This document shows positions 49,701 to 61,923 of a stretch of DNA of 64,000 nt, in pieces (positions within the stretch are counted from its first letter, which is position 1; every line of letters starts with the position of its first letter). This DNA is from Onchocerca volvulus. Its lineage: Eukaryota; Nematoda; Chromadorea; Rhabditida; Onchocercidae. A program made the translations under genes and the position numbers. The stretch lies in assembly GCA_000499405.2 (NCBI GenBank), contig HG738137.1, forward strand, positions 27,215,928-27,279,927. The letters run 5' to 3'. The notes under the pieces are model-generated. The model ran no database searches. It was not told the origin of the DNA and saw nothing but the letters and a program-made list of their open reading frames with translations.

Positions 49701-52700
49701 CAAAATCCAATTTTTTTCCCTTAAAAAAAAATAGTTCTTTTTTTTTTCTGCCCAAAATTTTTCAGAATGTACAAAAATCGGTTGTTTGTTAATGTGGAGG
49801 TGTTTGTTGGCGCATTCACAATTGGTAAATGTAATATATTCATTTTTGCAGTTTCGGCTTTTCTCTTCCTCTTCTTTTTTTGGAAGCTGTAACCTTTGAA
49901 CGATCCGATCCGTTTAAATCATTTGTGTAGCATAGACCGTACGGCGTCCAAAATGGCATTGCCAAGAGCTAAAACATTTTTTTTTTTCCTTCCTTTTTTC
50001 ACTCCTTTTGCTTTACTATCCTTGAAAATAGCATTTTACAAATTACATTTATAATTATTATGATTTCGCTTTACTGCGTGCTCCGTCGTATTCCACAAAA
50101 CTTCAAATCAATATGTTGAAGAAACATCCATCCAATCATTGCAACGAATTCATTTCATACGATTAAACGAAATAAATTTTCAGATCAAAGTACAGCAATT
50201 TTTTATCATCATCTCTTGCTTATTGTATTTTGCATTCATTTGCATGAATGTTTCAAAAATTTATAATCCAGCATTACATTCATTGAAGTATTCAGAATTT
50301 AGCAAAAATGCCTACCAGATTACTATTAATCCGATTATAAAATTTACCTCTGATATGCATCTTTTTTTTTTTTTTAATTCAATCAATTACTTAAATTTAT
50401 TACATCAGTATACGAATGAAGTTTTAAAATAATCTGAAAACTGAATAATTATTTTTTCAAAAAATTTTTAAAATTCTTAAAAAAATACTTTCACCCTTGA
50501 AAATTTAAAAAGAAAAATATTATTATTGATTTCGTGAAGTAAACTTTTGATATTCAATGGATTGTTATGAATGAAGCGATAATTTATCAAAATCCCCGCA
50601 ATAATAAACAGGGCATAAAATTGTTGAATTCAATTGTGACGTAACATCGTCGGGCTATTATGGAATATTTATTTCTTCCTACCTGGATAGCTCATCAGTC
50701 ATACTGTGTCAGGTATATGCTATTTTTCTCATCGCTACGAATATTCTATTATTGCTGAATTATGATCTCTACAAAGATCGCAATTATGTTGCATTCAAAC
50801 TTTAAGCATAAAACTCAAAACTTTAAAACATGAAACGTGCATTTTGAAAAAAAATGTTTAAAAAAATTACATGAAAAATAAGAAATAAATTTAAGTTAAA
50901 TTTATATCCGAAAAAAAATTGGAACCTATTATTACTAATATTGTTGTTATTGAACTGTTTGTAAATTTTTTTCCACCTTATTAATTCTTTTTTTTTTTTT
51001 TTTACAGTGAGAAAAAAGCGAAAAAGCATTTTGTTATTGTAAAAAATTTGTTCAATTTAAAATTTAAATTTTAAAATTTTCATTTTTTTTTTTTTTTTTT
51101 GTTTTTCTCAAATTCTGATTCATTTGATCATCATTTTTATTCTTTCAAGCATTGAGTATTGTCCAGTTTATGGAAATAAGGATATTGTTTTTAGCGTCAA
51201 ACAGCTAATTACACATAAACAGATGAGAAGAAAACGGCTAACTGGTACGGCTGTTTGTTTACGTTTTAGCGCATTTTAAATTTCAAAACAAAATGTGCTT
51301 TTAAAACTGACTAGATTTGAAATAATAGTAGTGATAGCAAACGAGCTATATTGATGATGAAGATGAAGATAATATTATTGATATAAAAATTATATATTAA
51401 TCACAATAATTCTATTAGCATTTCAAGGACAATTCCATTCAATAATTTTTCGAATTCATCGAAAAATTGCAAATTCTAGCAGGAAAATCTAGTTAAACGT
51501 TTGAAAGATTCCTTACAAATAATCTCATCAGCAAAGTTGGAAATTACATAATTCTATGAATGCAACAATCTAATATTTATAAAGAGACTTCAAATGAAGT
51601 TTAGTCATTGAAAAAAATCAATAAATCGAAAATTTTTGATCTTTTTTCTTACGGAAGGTTTGCATGTTTGTTACTTTTTGATGGAAACCAAGCAAAGGTA
51701 ATGCCAGGGTATAGAAAATGTCATTCATACCCTATTTTTTGAGAAAATGTTCCCCTTTCTTGCAATAATCATCTACAGTCAACTTTCTCTTTTATCAACA
51801 CTGATAATAATATCAGTTACTTTCCAATTATAATATTATTTGATATCTTCCTAGCTAAAAATGAATTTGATGCGAAACACTTTGAATTTAAACCAAGTTT
51901 TATACTGAACATCATTTGGGACTTAAATTTAAATTCGATACTGGATCTAAATTTATTTAAATAATTTTTGTTTCAATCTTCATTCCTTTTTCTTTCCTCA
52001 ACAAAACGTCAAAACACAAAAAAATTTTTTTTTCGAATTGAAAATGCATGAATTAATTTCCAAAAGAACGTGCAAACCGTTTCGACAAGCACTGTGCTTC
52101 TAAGTTCATAATCTATCTGAATAATAAATATTTTCCAGAAGAATTAAATTCTTTACTAAAAGTTTAATTTTGGCAGCCAATAAGCAATTATTTTAGGAGA
52201 AATTCGAATATGTAACCACAAATTTAATTTGAGACTTTGTCAAAAGAAATAAATATTCGATTTTTTATTCAATTCTAAAAAGTAATCATAGAGTTTCAAT
52301 TTTCTCCAAATTTTTTCTCTTTTAACTTTTGAAATTTTTTCCTTTTACAGAAAAAAACGAAAGTTGAAATGTCAAATTCCAGTGTAAAAGAAAAAGAAGG
52401 GTTGTTGATTGCATTCGATGTATAAACATCCTCTCTCAGTTGTGCATCTCACTGACTTTTATTTGATTTTTTCATTTTTTTGACATCTGAATATTTACAT
52501 TTCAATTAGTGCTACCTTTCCGACCTCTTTTACTTTTTATCCTTAAATAGTCGAGAAGATCAGTTGAGTGAGCAGGTTGTTGATAGTTGTCAGTTGTTAA
52601 GGGAAAATTCTGTTCTTCAGAGAAAATTATTACAAATTTTCAACGAGATTTTCAGGAAGTTAAATTAGTTGTATAGATTTGCCGAGAATTTTCCAGAAAC

Positions 52701-55700
52701 TTAAAAATTATGTTGAGCTAACACTAAATGGAAGTCTTCGAAGATCTAAGATCAATAATATTAAAATTCAATAAACTTGAAGATTTATCGTAATTTTATA
52801 TTAATATATTTCCAATTTGACACAAAATAATATGCAAAGTTTTATATTATGAAAAATTTAATTAAAATGAAAATTTTTTAATATGTGTTTTTTTTTTAAA
52901 TAAAACAAGTGAGACCTTGTTAAAGATTATAAAAGGAATTAATTTCTCTAACTTTTTAAGCAATTCTTTTTTGTAAAAATGTGGGAAAAAAAAATTCCAG
53001 TATAATCTTATTATTGATTGTTTCGAGACAAAACTATGTGAATATTGCTTTGGATGAAATGTCAACAAACTTTATTGGAACGAACAGTCTGAAGTTTTGT
53101 ATGATTTAAAGTAAAGCTTTCAGGAGCAATTGCAGTAGCAGCAGTCACTTGGTAAACATTTACACGAATGATAAATTTCGATTAAAAAATAAATAAAAAA
53201 TTAAAAATAAAAATACAAACTTGATCACAATTTACACTTGAAACTTTTCTATGCACGAAAGAGTTTTTGCGTTTTTAGCTTTGTTTTAATCTTTTCGTTC
53301 TTTTTCACAGGATTAATGAAATAGTTCAATTTGTTTAAAAAAAAAAAAAAGTCTACAATAAAAGAATACTTAATACTTAGTAGTATTCTTCTATTGAAAA
53401 AATATTGCGCATCAGTAGTGCTGCTTTTTAAATTATAATTTCAAATAAAAAAAAAAAAAATAGAATTAAAATGGAAAATTTAACAATGCTCAAAATTTCA
53501 CAAAACTTTTCCAATGTTTCATTCCCTTTCTATCCTGGATTATGGAAAGGTACAGATACAATTTTTCCAATAACTAATACTCTTACGAAAAATAATCGCT
53601 TTACGAAGGAAAGATTGCAGCGCTGATTAATTGATAGATCGAATGAATCAAACACAGCTGTGAATTTTCAGAATTGAAAAAAAAAAAAAAAAAGAAAAAA
53701 CTCGTTTGTTTTTGGCTGTAAAATTTAGGATAGATTGAAAATATGACTAATTTGTTCCAACATAATCGTAGCTATTCTAATCTATTATCAGAAATATCAC
53801 CATAATATTTATTATCATTTATTATAACCAATTTAGTTCAGCTGTAAAATGATACATCATAATGTTGCAATTCATTTAGTTCAACTTTTTTTGCAAGCTT
53901 AAAGTTGTAATTCATAATATTTTTATCGATATGTAAGTAAGATTTATGTATTTTCTTGATTTGCTTTCTTCAATAAATCATTTAAAGTTAAATGCTGTAA
54001 TTGATTTTATCTAATACTTAATTCAGATTATATGGATAAAAGGTAAATTTGCATGAAGCTTGAAGAAATCAAAATGCAACCACGGAAGATTCATTCATAC
54101 TGTAATAGAATTTTCTTAAAATTTATTTCAAAAATAAAAGAAATGTTATACATCAAAAAAGAAAAATTCTGTTCCAGAAAACACATCAAAACACAAAACA
54201 ATTATATTAATCAGAAGATACGATCTCTTACATATATATCAACATCGGCAACAACAACTGAACTGCTTGCTTCATTCCACAAAAAAAATGTGACAAATTA
54301 ATCTGCCCCTTTAATGACCAATAATTTTCTTCTTAAAATGGAAGTTGCTGCGACAGTATCAATGATTTCATTATTATTATATCATTAACTTCCATAAGAA
54401 TTTTTCATTTGACAAAAAATGAAAACAGAATTTAAAAAAAAAAAAAAATTTATGAATTAAATGAGCTGAAAGGTATGCAAAAAAAATGGGCTATTAGAAG
54501 AAAAATAGAATCGCTAGCACCGTTATATTAAATTTTATCAAATTATTGATTTGAAAATTTCCTTATTATTCTATTACTCGTACAAAATTAGAAAATCAAA
54601 CTCTTTCGATATTATTTAAAAATAAAAAAATTCTATTATTATAAGAATTATATGAAAAACAAAAAATTTTACAGAAAAATCCGAAAAAAAAGTGAAAAAA
54701 ATAAGGGTGGAAAAAGAATAAAGCAAATATTTGCAGATATTTTTGATGCAAATCTAATTTCACTATATTATTTTTATATTATAGAAAAAGAAAAAAAAGC
54801 TTAATTTAATGCTCAATTGATTTATTTTCTTTTTCTACGCTTCTTTAACAATATTTAATTAATACTTCATACATGTTTTAAAAAATTTTTTTAATTATGC
54901 ACATCGTAAAGCTATGACCAAAGACAAAGTTTTAAAATTTTTGAATTTTATTTAAATTAAATTTTGAATCGTAAATTTTATTGCTAATTACATCCTGCCC
55001 ATCATTGTGAGTATAAAAGAAAAGAAACTTTCCATCATCATGGTGTTCAATACTTGATATAAATCGAGAATCATCTTTCTAAGCTATATTCTTTAATCAG
55101 CTTAAGGTGTTAACACAGGTAATCGATGGAAAGTTTTGAAATTTAAAAAAAAACGATGAATTGTTGCCGAAATGAATAATAATAATAATCTTTACCATTC
55201 ATCAATTACTGTTTGCTTACAAATGCAATGACATGAAACATTTTTCAAATTATATTAATTTACCAAGCAAAAAAAAAAAAAACTACTAGGCACAATCATG
55301 TGAATCTACGAATTGTGCCCAGAAATTTCAAATTTTGTTTAAAATTTAAAGATTAATAAAAAAGAATAGATATACCAACAAAAACAAAAAGACATGAGAC
55401 TGTAAATTACTAACAAAATTTGAAGACATTTCGTCACCAAATGGTTTGAAAATTAATTACTAGAATAATGCTAATAATTTTGGTATTATTGATGGAATGT
55501 TAAAATATAAATTTTCAAGAAATTTAAAATTTGCATTATCCAGTTTATAATTTTCTATTTATTTATCGTAATTCATCATGATTGAAATTTTTTCAATCAA
55601 ATTTATTAAAGTTCTTGATATTATAAAATCAATAAATATACCAAAAAACAACTAATTATCATGTGCCAAATTACCGGGAGATGTGTTGCACTAAATGATA

Positions 55701-57012
55701 GGAGATTAATTTAGAGTTAATCATTTCCTATTAATTTCATTTAATTTGTTCCCCTGTAGTCTAAATTGATCTTTCTTATTTTGTTACAAAAATTCAATGA
55801 ACGGGAATGGAAAAACTTAATATCACAAATCAGTAGTGCGCATAGGAAATGTCTTTTTTTTTTTTTTTAAAATTCAGTTTGACAAGTAAAATAGAACCAT
55901 CCGAGACATATTGCTAAAATAATTAAAATTTAAATTAAACAGAAATTGGAAAATTAATTTGGAAAAGAAAATTTGGTGTGATAAATTGTGGTGAATATTG
56001 AACTGCATGCATTCCTCTAATAATTTCCAGTAATTAACCCATTGTCCATTTTTTTTTTTTGAAACCTGAAATTGAATTTTTCTATTTCACAGTTTTATAT
56101 AGTTGCAATGGCAATTTGACGGATTCTTATACTTTAAGATTTGATATTCCTAATGGTTTTTTTTTTTTTTTTAATTACGTTTTGATTGGTTAATATGAGT
56201 TAACTTCAAAATAAACAGATGACTGATAAAAGATAAAAGTAATTGCTGATGAAATTAAACAATTGGGTAATTTTAATAATAGTAGGATTGCAATGGAATT
56301 GCAATGAAATAATAATTTTGATCTAGATTAACAACCAAATCAGCAAGCATCAAACACCAATCGTAGCAAGTAATCAGCAAACAAATTTTTGGATCAATTC
56401 TATGAATTACTTAGAAAAATTGAATATAAATTTAAATTGAAAATCTAAAATTACGCATCATCTCAAACTTTAAATTATTAATTCTTAGATTTATCATTTT
56501 TTCCGCTTCTAAGTCAACATTCCAAACTGCATATTTCAAAGAGATTCAAAGTTGATCAAACTAATTTTAGTGAGCATCCACAAATCTAAATATTGAAATA
56601 GCATAAAAAATAAATGGAATATACTTACCAGAACTATATACGATTTTCACGCACTGGACACGTAACGTAAAGTTATACGTAACATTAGTACGCATATTTT
56701 TTTATTACTTTTTTTTTTTAATATTTCAATATTCAAACTTGTAGATGTATTCAAAGCTGTATAACTCAATTATTCGAAGAATTTGAACAAGCGCATTTAA
56801 ACTTCGCATGAAAATATGCAAATGAAAATTTCAAAATATCATAACTAGATTTGTACGGTTAAAATTTTTTTGAATTAATAAAATTAACATACCTGAGTGA
56901 AAAAGATTGGTTATTCCAACTGCGTTCAAAGATCACAAAATTGAAATATTGACAAAATAATAATATTATAGAAATAAAACATAGATAATGAACTCAGCAA
57001 TAAATAATGAAG

Positions 57013-60000
57013 TCACATGGATTGCATATGTTGCAATGGCAATGTCATGTGTTCTTCGATGGTACCATTTAGCGCAGCATACTGTAAGCGAGGATCCTGT
57101 GGCATGTACATGTTCATTGTTGCTGCCGCTGCTGCTGCTGCTGAAGCAGAAGTTGAAGAAGATTCTTTATGAGGTTCGTAGAAGGCACGGAATTGCGAAG
57201 TTAACGGAGATTCAGTTGTTACAGCAGCTGCTACTCCGGAATCTGATGATTCACCGTTACTTGTTTCAGTATTCGTGGTACCATCAGAGGAAGTTTCAAG
57301 TTTCACTGCCGAAATATTCGCAGCATTGCTATAATGTTGCTGCTGTTGTGCAGCTGCAACTTGCTGATATTGTGCAGCTGCAGCAGCCAATGAACAACTC
57401 GGTGATTGCGAATAATGCGAAACTGGTGATGTTGCACTACTCAACGAATATGGCATTCCGATCATATTCTCGTAACCTGTACGGCCATATAAGGAATAGG
57501 AATCGAAGTACGGTGAGCTGGAAACAGAATTGATCGGTTGTTGCCAGCCAGTTGTCATTGGCTGATAAATATTTTGTGCTTTGATTGGATCCAGGAATGA
57601 ACTGGCTGACATAGTTAGACCATTCTTTTTTGGCAAATTTTTCGTTTTTCTCCTCGGACGATACTTGTAATCCGGATGTTCTTTCATATGAATTGCTCGA
57701 AGACGTTTGGCTTCATCAATAAACGGCCGTTTTTCTGATTCATTCAATAATTTCCATTCTTGTCCCAAACGTTTCGAAATTTCCGAATTGTGCATTTTTG
57801 GATTCTCCTGAGCCATTTTACGGCGTTGTCCACGAGACCAAACCATAAATGCATTCATGGGACGTTTAACTCGATCATCACCTAAAATCCCGAAATTTCC
57901 CGAAAAAAAACATAAAAAATATTGTAGAGTAAATTATAAATGGAATGAAAGTTTATTTCGAAAAAAAAAAGACGAAAATTCTCAATTTCTGCAATCTACA
58001 AATCCAAAATTCAAATTTCGTAAATAAAAATGTGGCAAATATTTCAGAATTGAAATTAATGTTTCTTCAAGAACAATAAACTTTGATGCATTAGTTTGGG
58101 TTATTTTTAATCAAAATCAATGATTAACATTTTGAAAACAATTCAATTTTGATATAAAAAAATAAAAGAGAAAATTAAAGATCAAATTCTATTTTTGTTT
58201 AGGATGCATCCTTAGAAATAAATAATACTATGAATTATTTCATTCGAACATATTTGTTCTACGATGAGTAACTCATCGTTTTCCATTTTTAATATTTTTG
58301 ATAAAAATAAAATAGTAATTTTAAAAGTAAAAATACCTTTTTTATCCTTCATACAAGGTGATCCGGGTGAATTCGAAACACAGCATTCTTCTACAGTCGG
58401 AATAGATGAAGTTGATGTTGGTGGCATCGAGAAACCCGGAGGCATGGCACTGTAAAGTGAGAATGCATCCTGAAGTGCTGCAGCTGCGGAAGCACTAGTT
58501 GCAGCCGTCGTTACTGCTGCTGCGGTTCCAGGTGCGGCTTTAAGCTCATTTTCCATCATCATCATCATCATTTGGAAATCCTACAAAAAAGCAAGAAGAA
58601 AAAGCGATAAAATGAAAATATTAAAAAAGAAAGACACAATTAGAGGAACAATAAAGATCAATTAACAGTGTAAATGAATAACAACAGTTGAATGAAAACA
58701 ACTTTTATATGAATAATAGATTTGAAATCAGTGATGGAAGCGGCAGCGGCAACGATAACCGCAACGATATTGACTGTAATAGATTGTAGGTAATAGTAGT
58801 GGTGTCAAATAATAATGTCATATCTTATTAAACAAACTTGGGGAGAAGAAAGGAAGGTATTCACAGTTAAATATTGAAAAAAAAAAAAAAGAAGACAACG
58901 TTACGCTTCTTTAATATTGATGGGATTCGGACGTTTTTTGACGCATGGAATGATTCGGGAAAAAAAAAGCGCAACAGATAACAGTTTCCTCCCTATCTGT
59001 TTTTTAATTTTAATCCGCAATCAAAATTGTAAAAAAAAGATGAAGAAAGAAGACATCGTTGACATCGGACGCGACAATATCGCATCGGGGGCTTTTGTTA
59101 TCATATGGATGGCAAATATAATACACATTCATAGCTATATATCTGACCTCTCTTGTTAATCTTGACCTTTCTTCATTTGCGACATTCATTTTTAAACTAA
59201 TCTTCTTGCTAGAACTAATTAATTGTTTTTATCTTTTTTATTGTCGAAAAAATTGCTACAAATTGAATTGAATTGAATTAAACTGAACCAGCTGATGATA
59301 TTTGAATGGAATTGTTGGATTGAATGGAGAGAATTGGATTGAATTGAATGAAAATGAATGGAAATGAATTTTATAAGAAAGAAATGGTGGGGAGAGGAAG
59401 TTTGTTGTGTATATCTGTGCGCCGGGCGTGAAGACCGATTACGATGAATGAATAAAAGAAAGGAGTGAGTAGTATAGCACGATGAGAGGAGGAGGAGGAG
59501 GGATAAGATGTGATAGGGTATAGGAAAGGAGGCGGAGCGATTCGAAGAGGCTGGACCAATCATTTCGTCCTTTTCCAGCCAGCCATTTGAGATAGAAATT
59601 GAGAAATGGGTGGAATTTAGAATGGGAAAAGATGAAAAGAAAAGAAGAGATCTATGCTAATAATTCTTTCCTCTCCAAAATATGTGCAATTTCTGCACAA
59701 TAAGCTTACCTTTCTTTACCTCTGCCAATATTAATATATTTGAGAGAAATACTATTGACAAAATGATTACTTCATTCAAATTGCTATAAACATCAAAAAA
59801 TCTCGAAAAATTTTCAGGATAGAGAGTTCTTTGAGATAGTATTTTGGCAGAGATGGATGCGAAAAATGGGTGGAAAGAGTCGTCGTTTGATTGGACGATA
59901 AGCTGATTGGTTGTTGGCAGTTGGCAAGTAGTTTTGTCGAGTTGATGGTATTTCGAGCAAACGGGTGAATTTTGAAGTGGGGTATAACTTATTCGATATT

Positions 60001-61923
60001 GCTGTACTCGTCAGTGCCATCATCATTGTTGCTGTTGATTTTTGGGGAAAAATTTCCGGAATAAGATTTCGCGGGAAATGAAATTTCGGAATAGTTTAGT
60101 GTTGAGGAAAGAAATTGGAGCAATACGGTGGAAGAAAGATGCAATCAGCGATAACCCAATGTTAGATGACATTGATCAGTTTAGTACATGCCATCAACCA
60201 GGCCACAATTGCATCTATTCTCACGTATGAAGCAGTCGGTTACGGTAGGTAGGTAGATGTATTCTAGGACAGAGTGCCAATTTTCTTTTAGTTATTAGAA
60301 ATTTTAGAAAAAAAAAAAAGAAACTTTGAGCAAAAATTTCAACCAACCAACCATTTACCGTCGAGTCCATTCCAAAAATTATTACAAGTCAACAGACCAT
60401 TTTCAGCAATAATTTTTATTTGTGATGAACGGAATAACACTGAGAAAGACTGCTACGAAATTTCCAGTTTACAAAAGGATGGTGGATGTTTGATAGTAGA
60501 AGTAATTTCCAACTGATAAATTTAAATTTGATGTTAACACTGATCAGCCATATCTTGTAAACTACTTGATCGTTTCTGTTACTTATGATATTTTATAAAA
60601 TTCAATTATGAAGTTTCTCCAAGAAAATATGGAAGCCGCAAAATTTTTTGAAAAACTGAAAAAACAATCATTTTTCTAAGCAAAAGATTCTTCGCAAAGT
60701 TTTTTGCTCCAAATTTTGGTTAATAAAGAGGACAAATAAATGATAAACATTGATAATTAATAATCAGCATAAACTAGTATATATTTATAAATAAAATGGA
60801 TAAGCAGTTTTTTATAATCTCTGAGAAATTACAACAAATTTGAAAGACATTTTTAAAACTTTCTTCAATAAATAACAAATTTTATTTATATGTAAATAGA
60901 TATATATAAACCTGAAAAACATGAATGAAGAATTCTTTTTTTTGATAAAACATATACTGATAAAAAAAAAAAAAAGATTTCGTGCCGGGCTTACAATAAT
61001 TAAAAGATTACTATATTATCAAATCGTAATGAATGATGACCAATCTATTAGTATTGTTTCCAAATCAAAAAAAAACAAAAAAAACAAAAATGTATTGCTT
61101 TTGGTGATCGCTTCAAACGATATTTGATGAAAGCGAATCCGAAGGCGATCGCGCCGTACCATCACTAATATTTTACATATCAATTGAACATAAATCACCG
61201 ATGATATTCTCTATCCAAGAAAGTGAATAAATAAATAAAAATCTTCTTAAAGAAGAAATACTATTAACCAAGCAACCAATCGTTATTAAATGCAAGCAAG
61301 CATGTTATGCTTCAATGTAAATCTTCATATTATTTTTTTTTTTCCTAAATGTCATTTCTATTACTAATGCTTCTTGTTTATTCTAAAAACAAACAAAAAA
61401 GAAATTTCTTTTATTAGCAATTTTATTTAGTAAAATTTTAAGAATTTTGAATTAGATTTAAAGATGCCAATGTTGGAAATATTATAATTTCAACTAAAAT
61501 AATATTGAATGAATTGATATTTATCAAAGATCACAAATGAACACAAAATTATACGAGTCATTTATGTTTATATGCGAATTCTCAAATGAATCTTTGATCA
61601 CTCCTCTCATTTTCAGCATTTCTAGTTTAATTACTGAGAACTTCAATTAAGAGCTAAATGTAATTTTCACATCAAACTATGACAACCAAAATTCCCAAGC
61701 TAGGGAAAATGATTCGGCATTTAAATAACAAAGTTCTGAATTTGTTGATTTAAATTACTTAAATGATTTAAAATCCATTAATGCAAATCTTCGATAATGA
61801 ATTCCTAACATAATTCTCTCAAAAATAATTCCTTTGATCAAAAAAAAAACTTTTTAAATCACTTACCTTTTTTGAAGAGAAGGTCAATTTTCCAAAAAGT
61901 GAAGCAAAATCGATTTGTGACAT
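57013..61923 (-). CDS. sox-2: SoxB-type HMG-box transcription factor (sox-2/sox-3-like)
   Basis: A nuclear factor that binds and bends AACAAT-type DNA and usually acts in neural and ectodermal fate. Exons: 61867-61923 (probable, [19 protein letters not shown] with donor gtaagt), 58337-58580 (acceptor ttttgtag) and 57013-57881 (acceptor gattttag); phases fit and give 389 aa. Exon 2 begins with DFQ, six Met, then Ala/Thr-rich sequence and ends MKDKK. Exon 3 has the HMG box (about 102-182) with [32 protein letters not shown] and [15 protein letters not shown], nearly the vertebrate SOX2 box. The tail is Ser/Ala/Gln-rich with YDS-type aromatic patches and ends LQHMQSM. If exon 1 is wrong, translation may start at 58571. 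Group B1 is likely; sox-2 versus sox-3 is not settled. Confidence 0.9.
57640..57880 (-). other. SOX HMG box
   Basis: About 79 residues with the SoxB hallmarks: [16 protein letters not shown] in helix 1, [14 protein letters not shown] in helix 2, [20 protein letters not shown] in helix 3 and the basic tail [10 protein letters not shown] that acts as a nuclear localisation signal. The exon junction lies two residues before DRVKRP. Confidence 0.95.
58581..61866. other. SOX intron 1 (3.3 kb) with GC-richer centre
   Basis: If the first exon is right, this is intronic. The part 59330-60260 is richer in G and purines than its surroundings (gaggaggaggagg near 59490, ggtaggtaggtag near 60250) and has no convincing coding exon. 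It is a candidate for an intronic enhancer or an alternative promoter, from composition only. Confidence 0.35.

Larger units (their letters stand above)
46126..57012. other. Gene-poor stretch between the palindrome and the SOX gene
   Basis: These 10.9 kb are AT-rich with many poly(A)/poly(T) runs. Open frames of 60-97 codons occur (for example 50139-50432) but are low-complexity, lack splice context and show no domain. Slightly GC-richer islands lie at 46470-46700 and 49880-49970. A segment near 50075-50150 resembles the modules of the 3-kb insertion. I see no RNA gene. Confidence 0.6.

Noticed and set aside
59219..59563. 114-codon minus-strand frame in SOX intron 1
   Set aside because: Low-complexity Ser/His/Phe/Ile-rich reading of a purine-rich strand, with no splice or start support.
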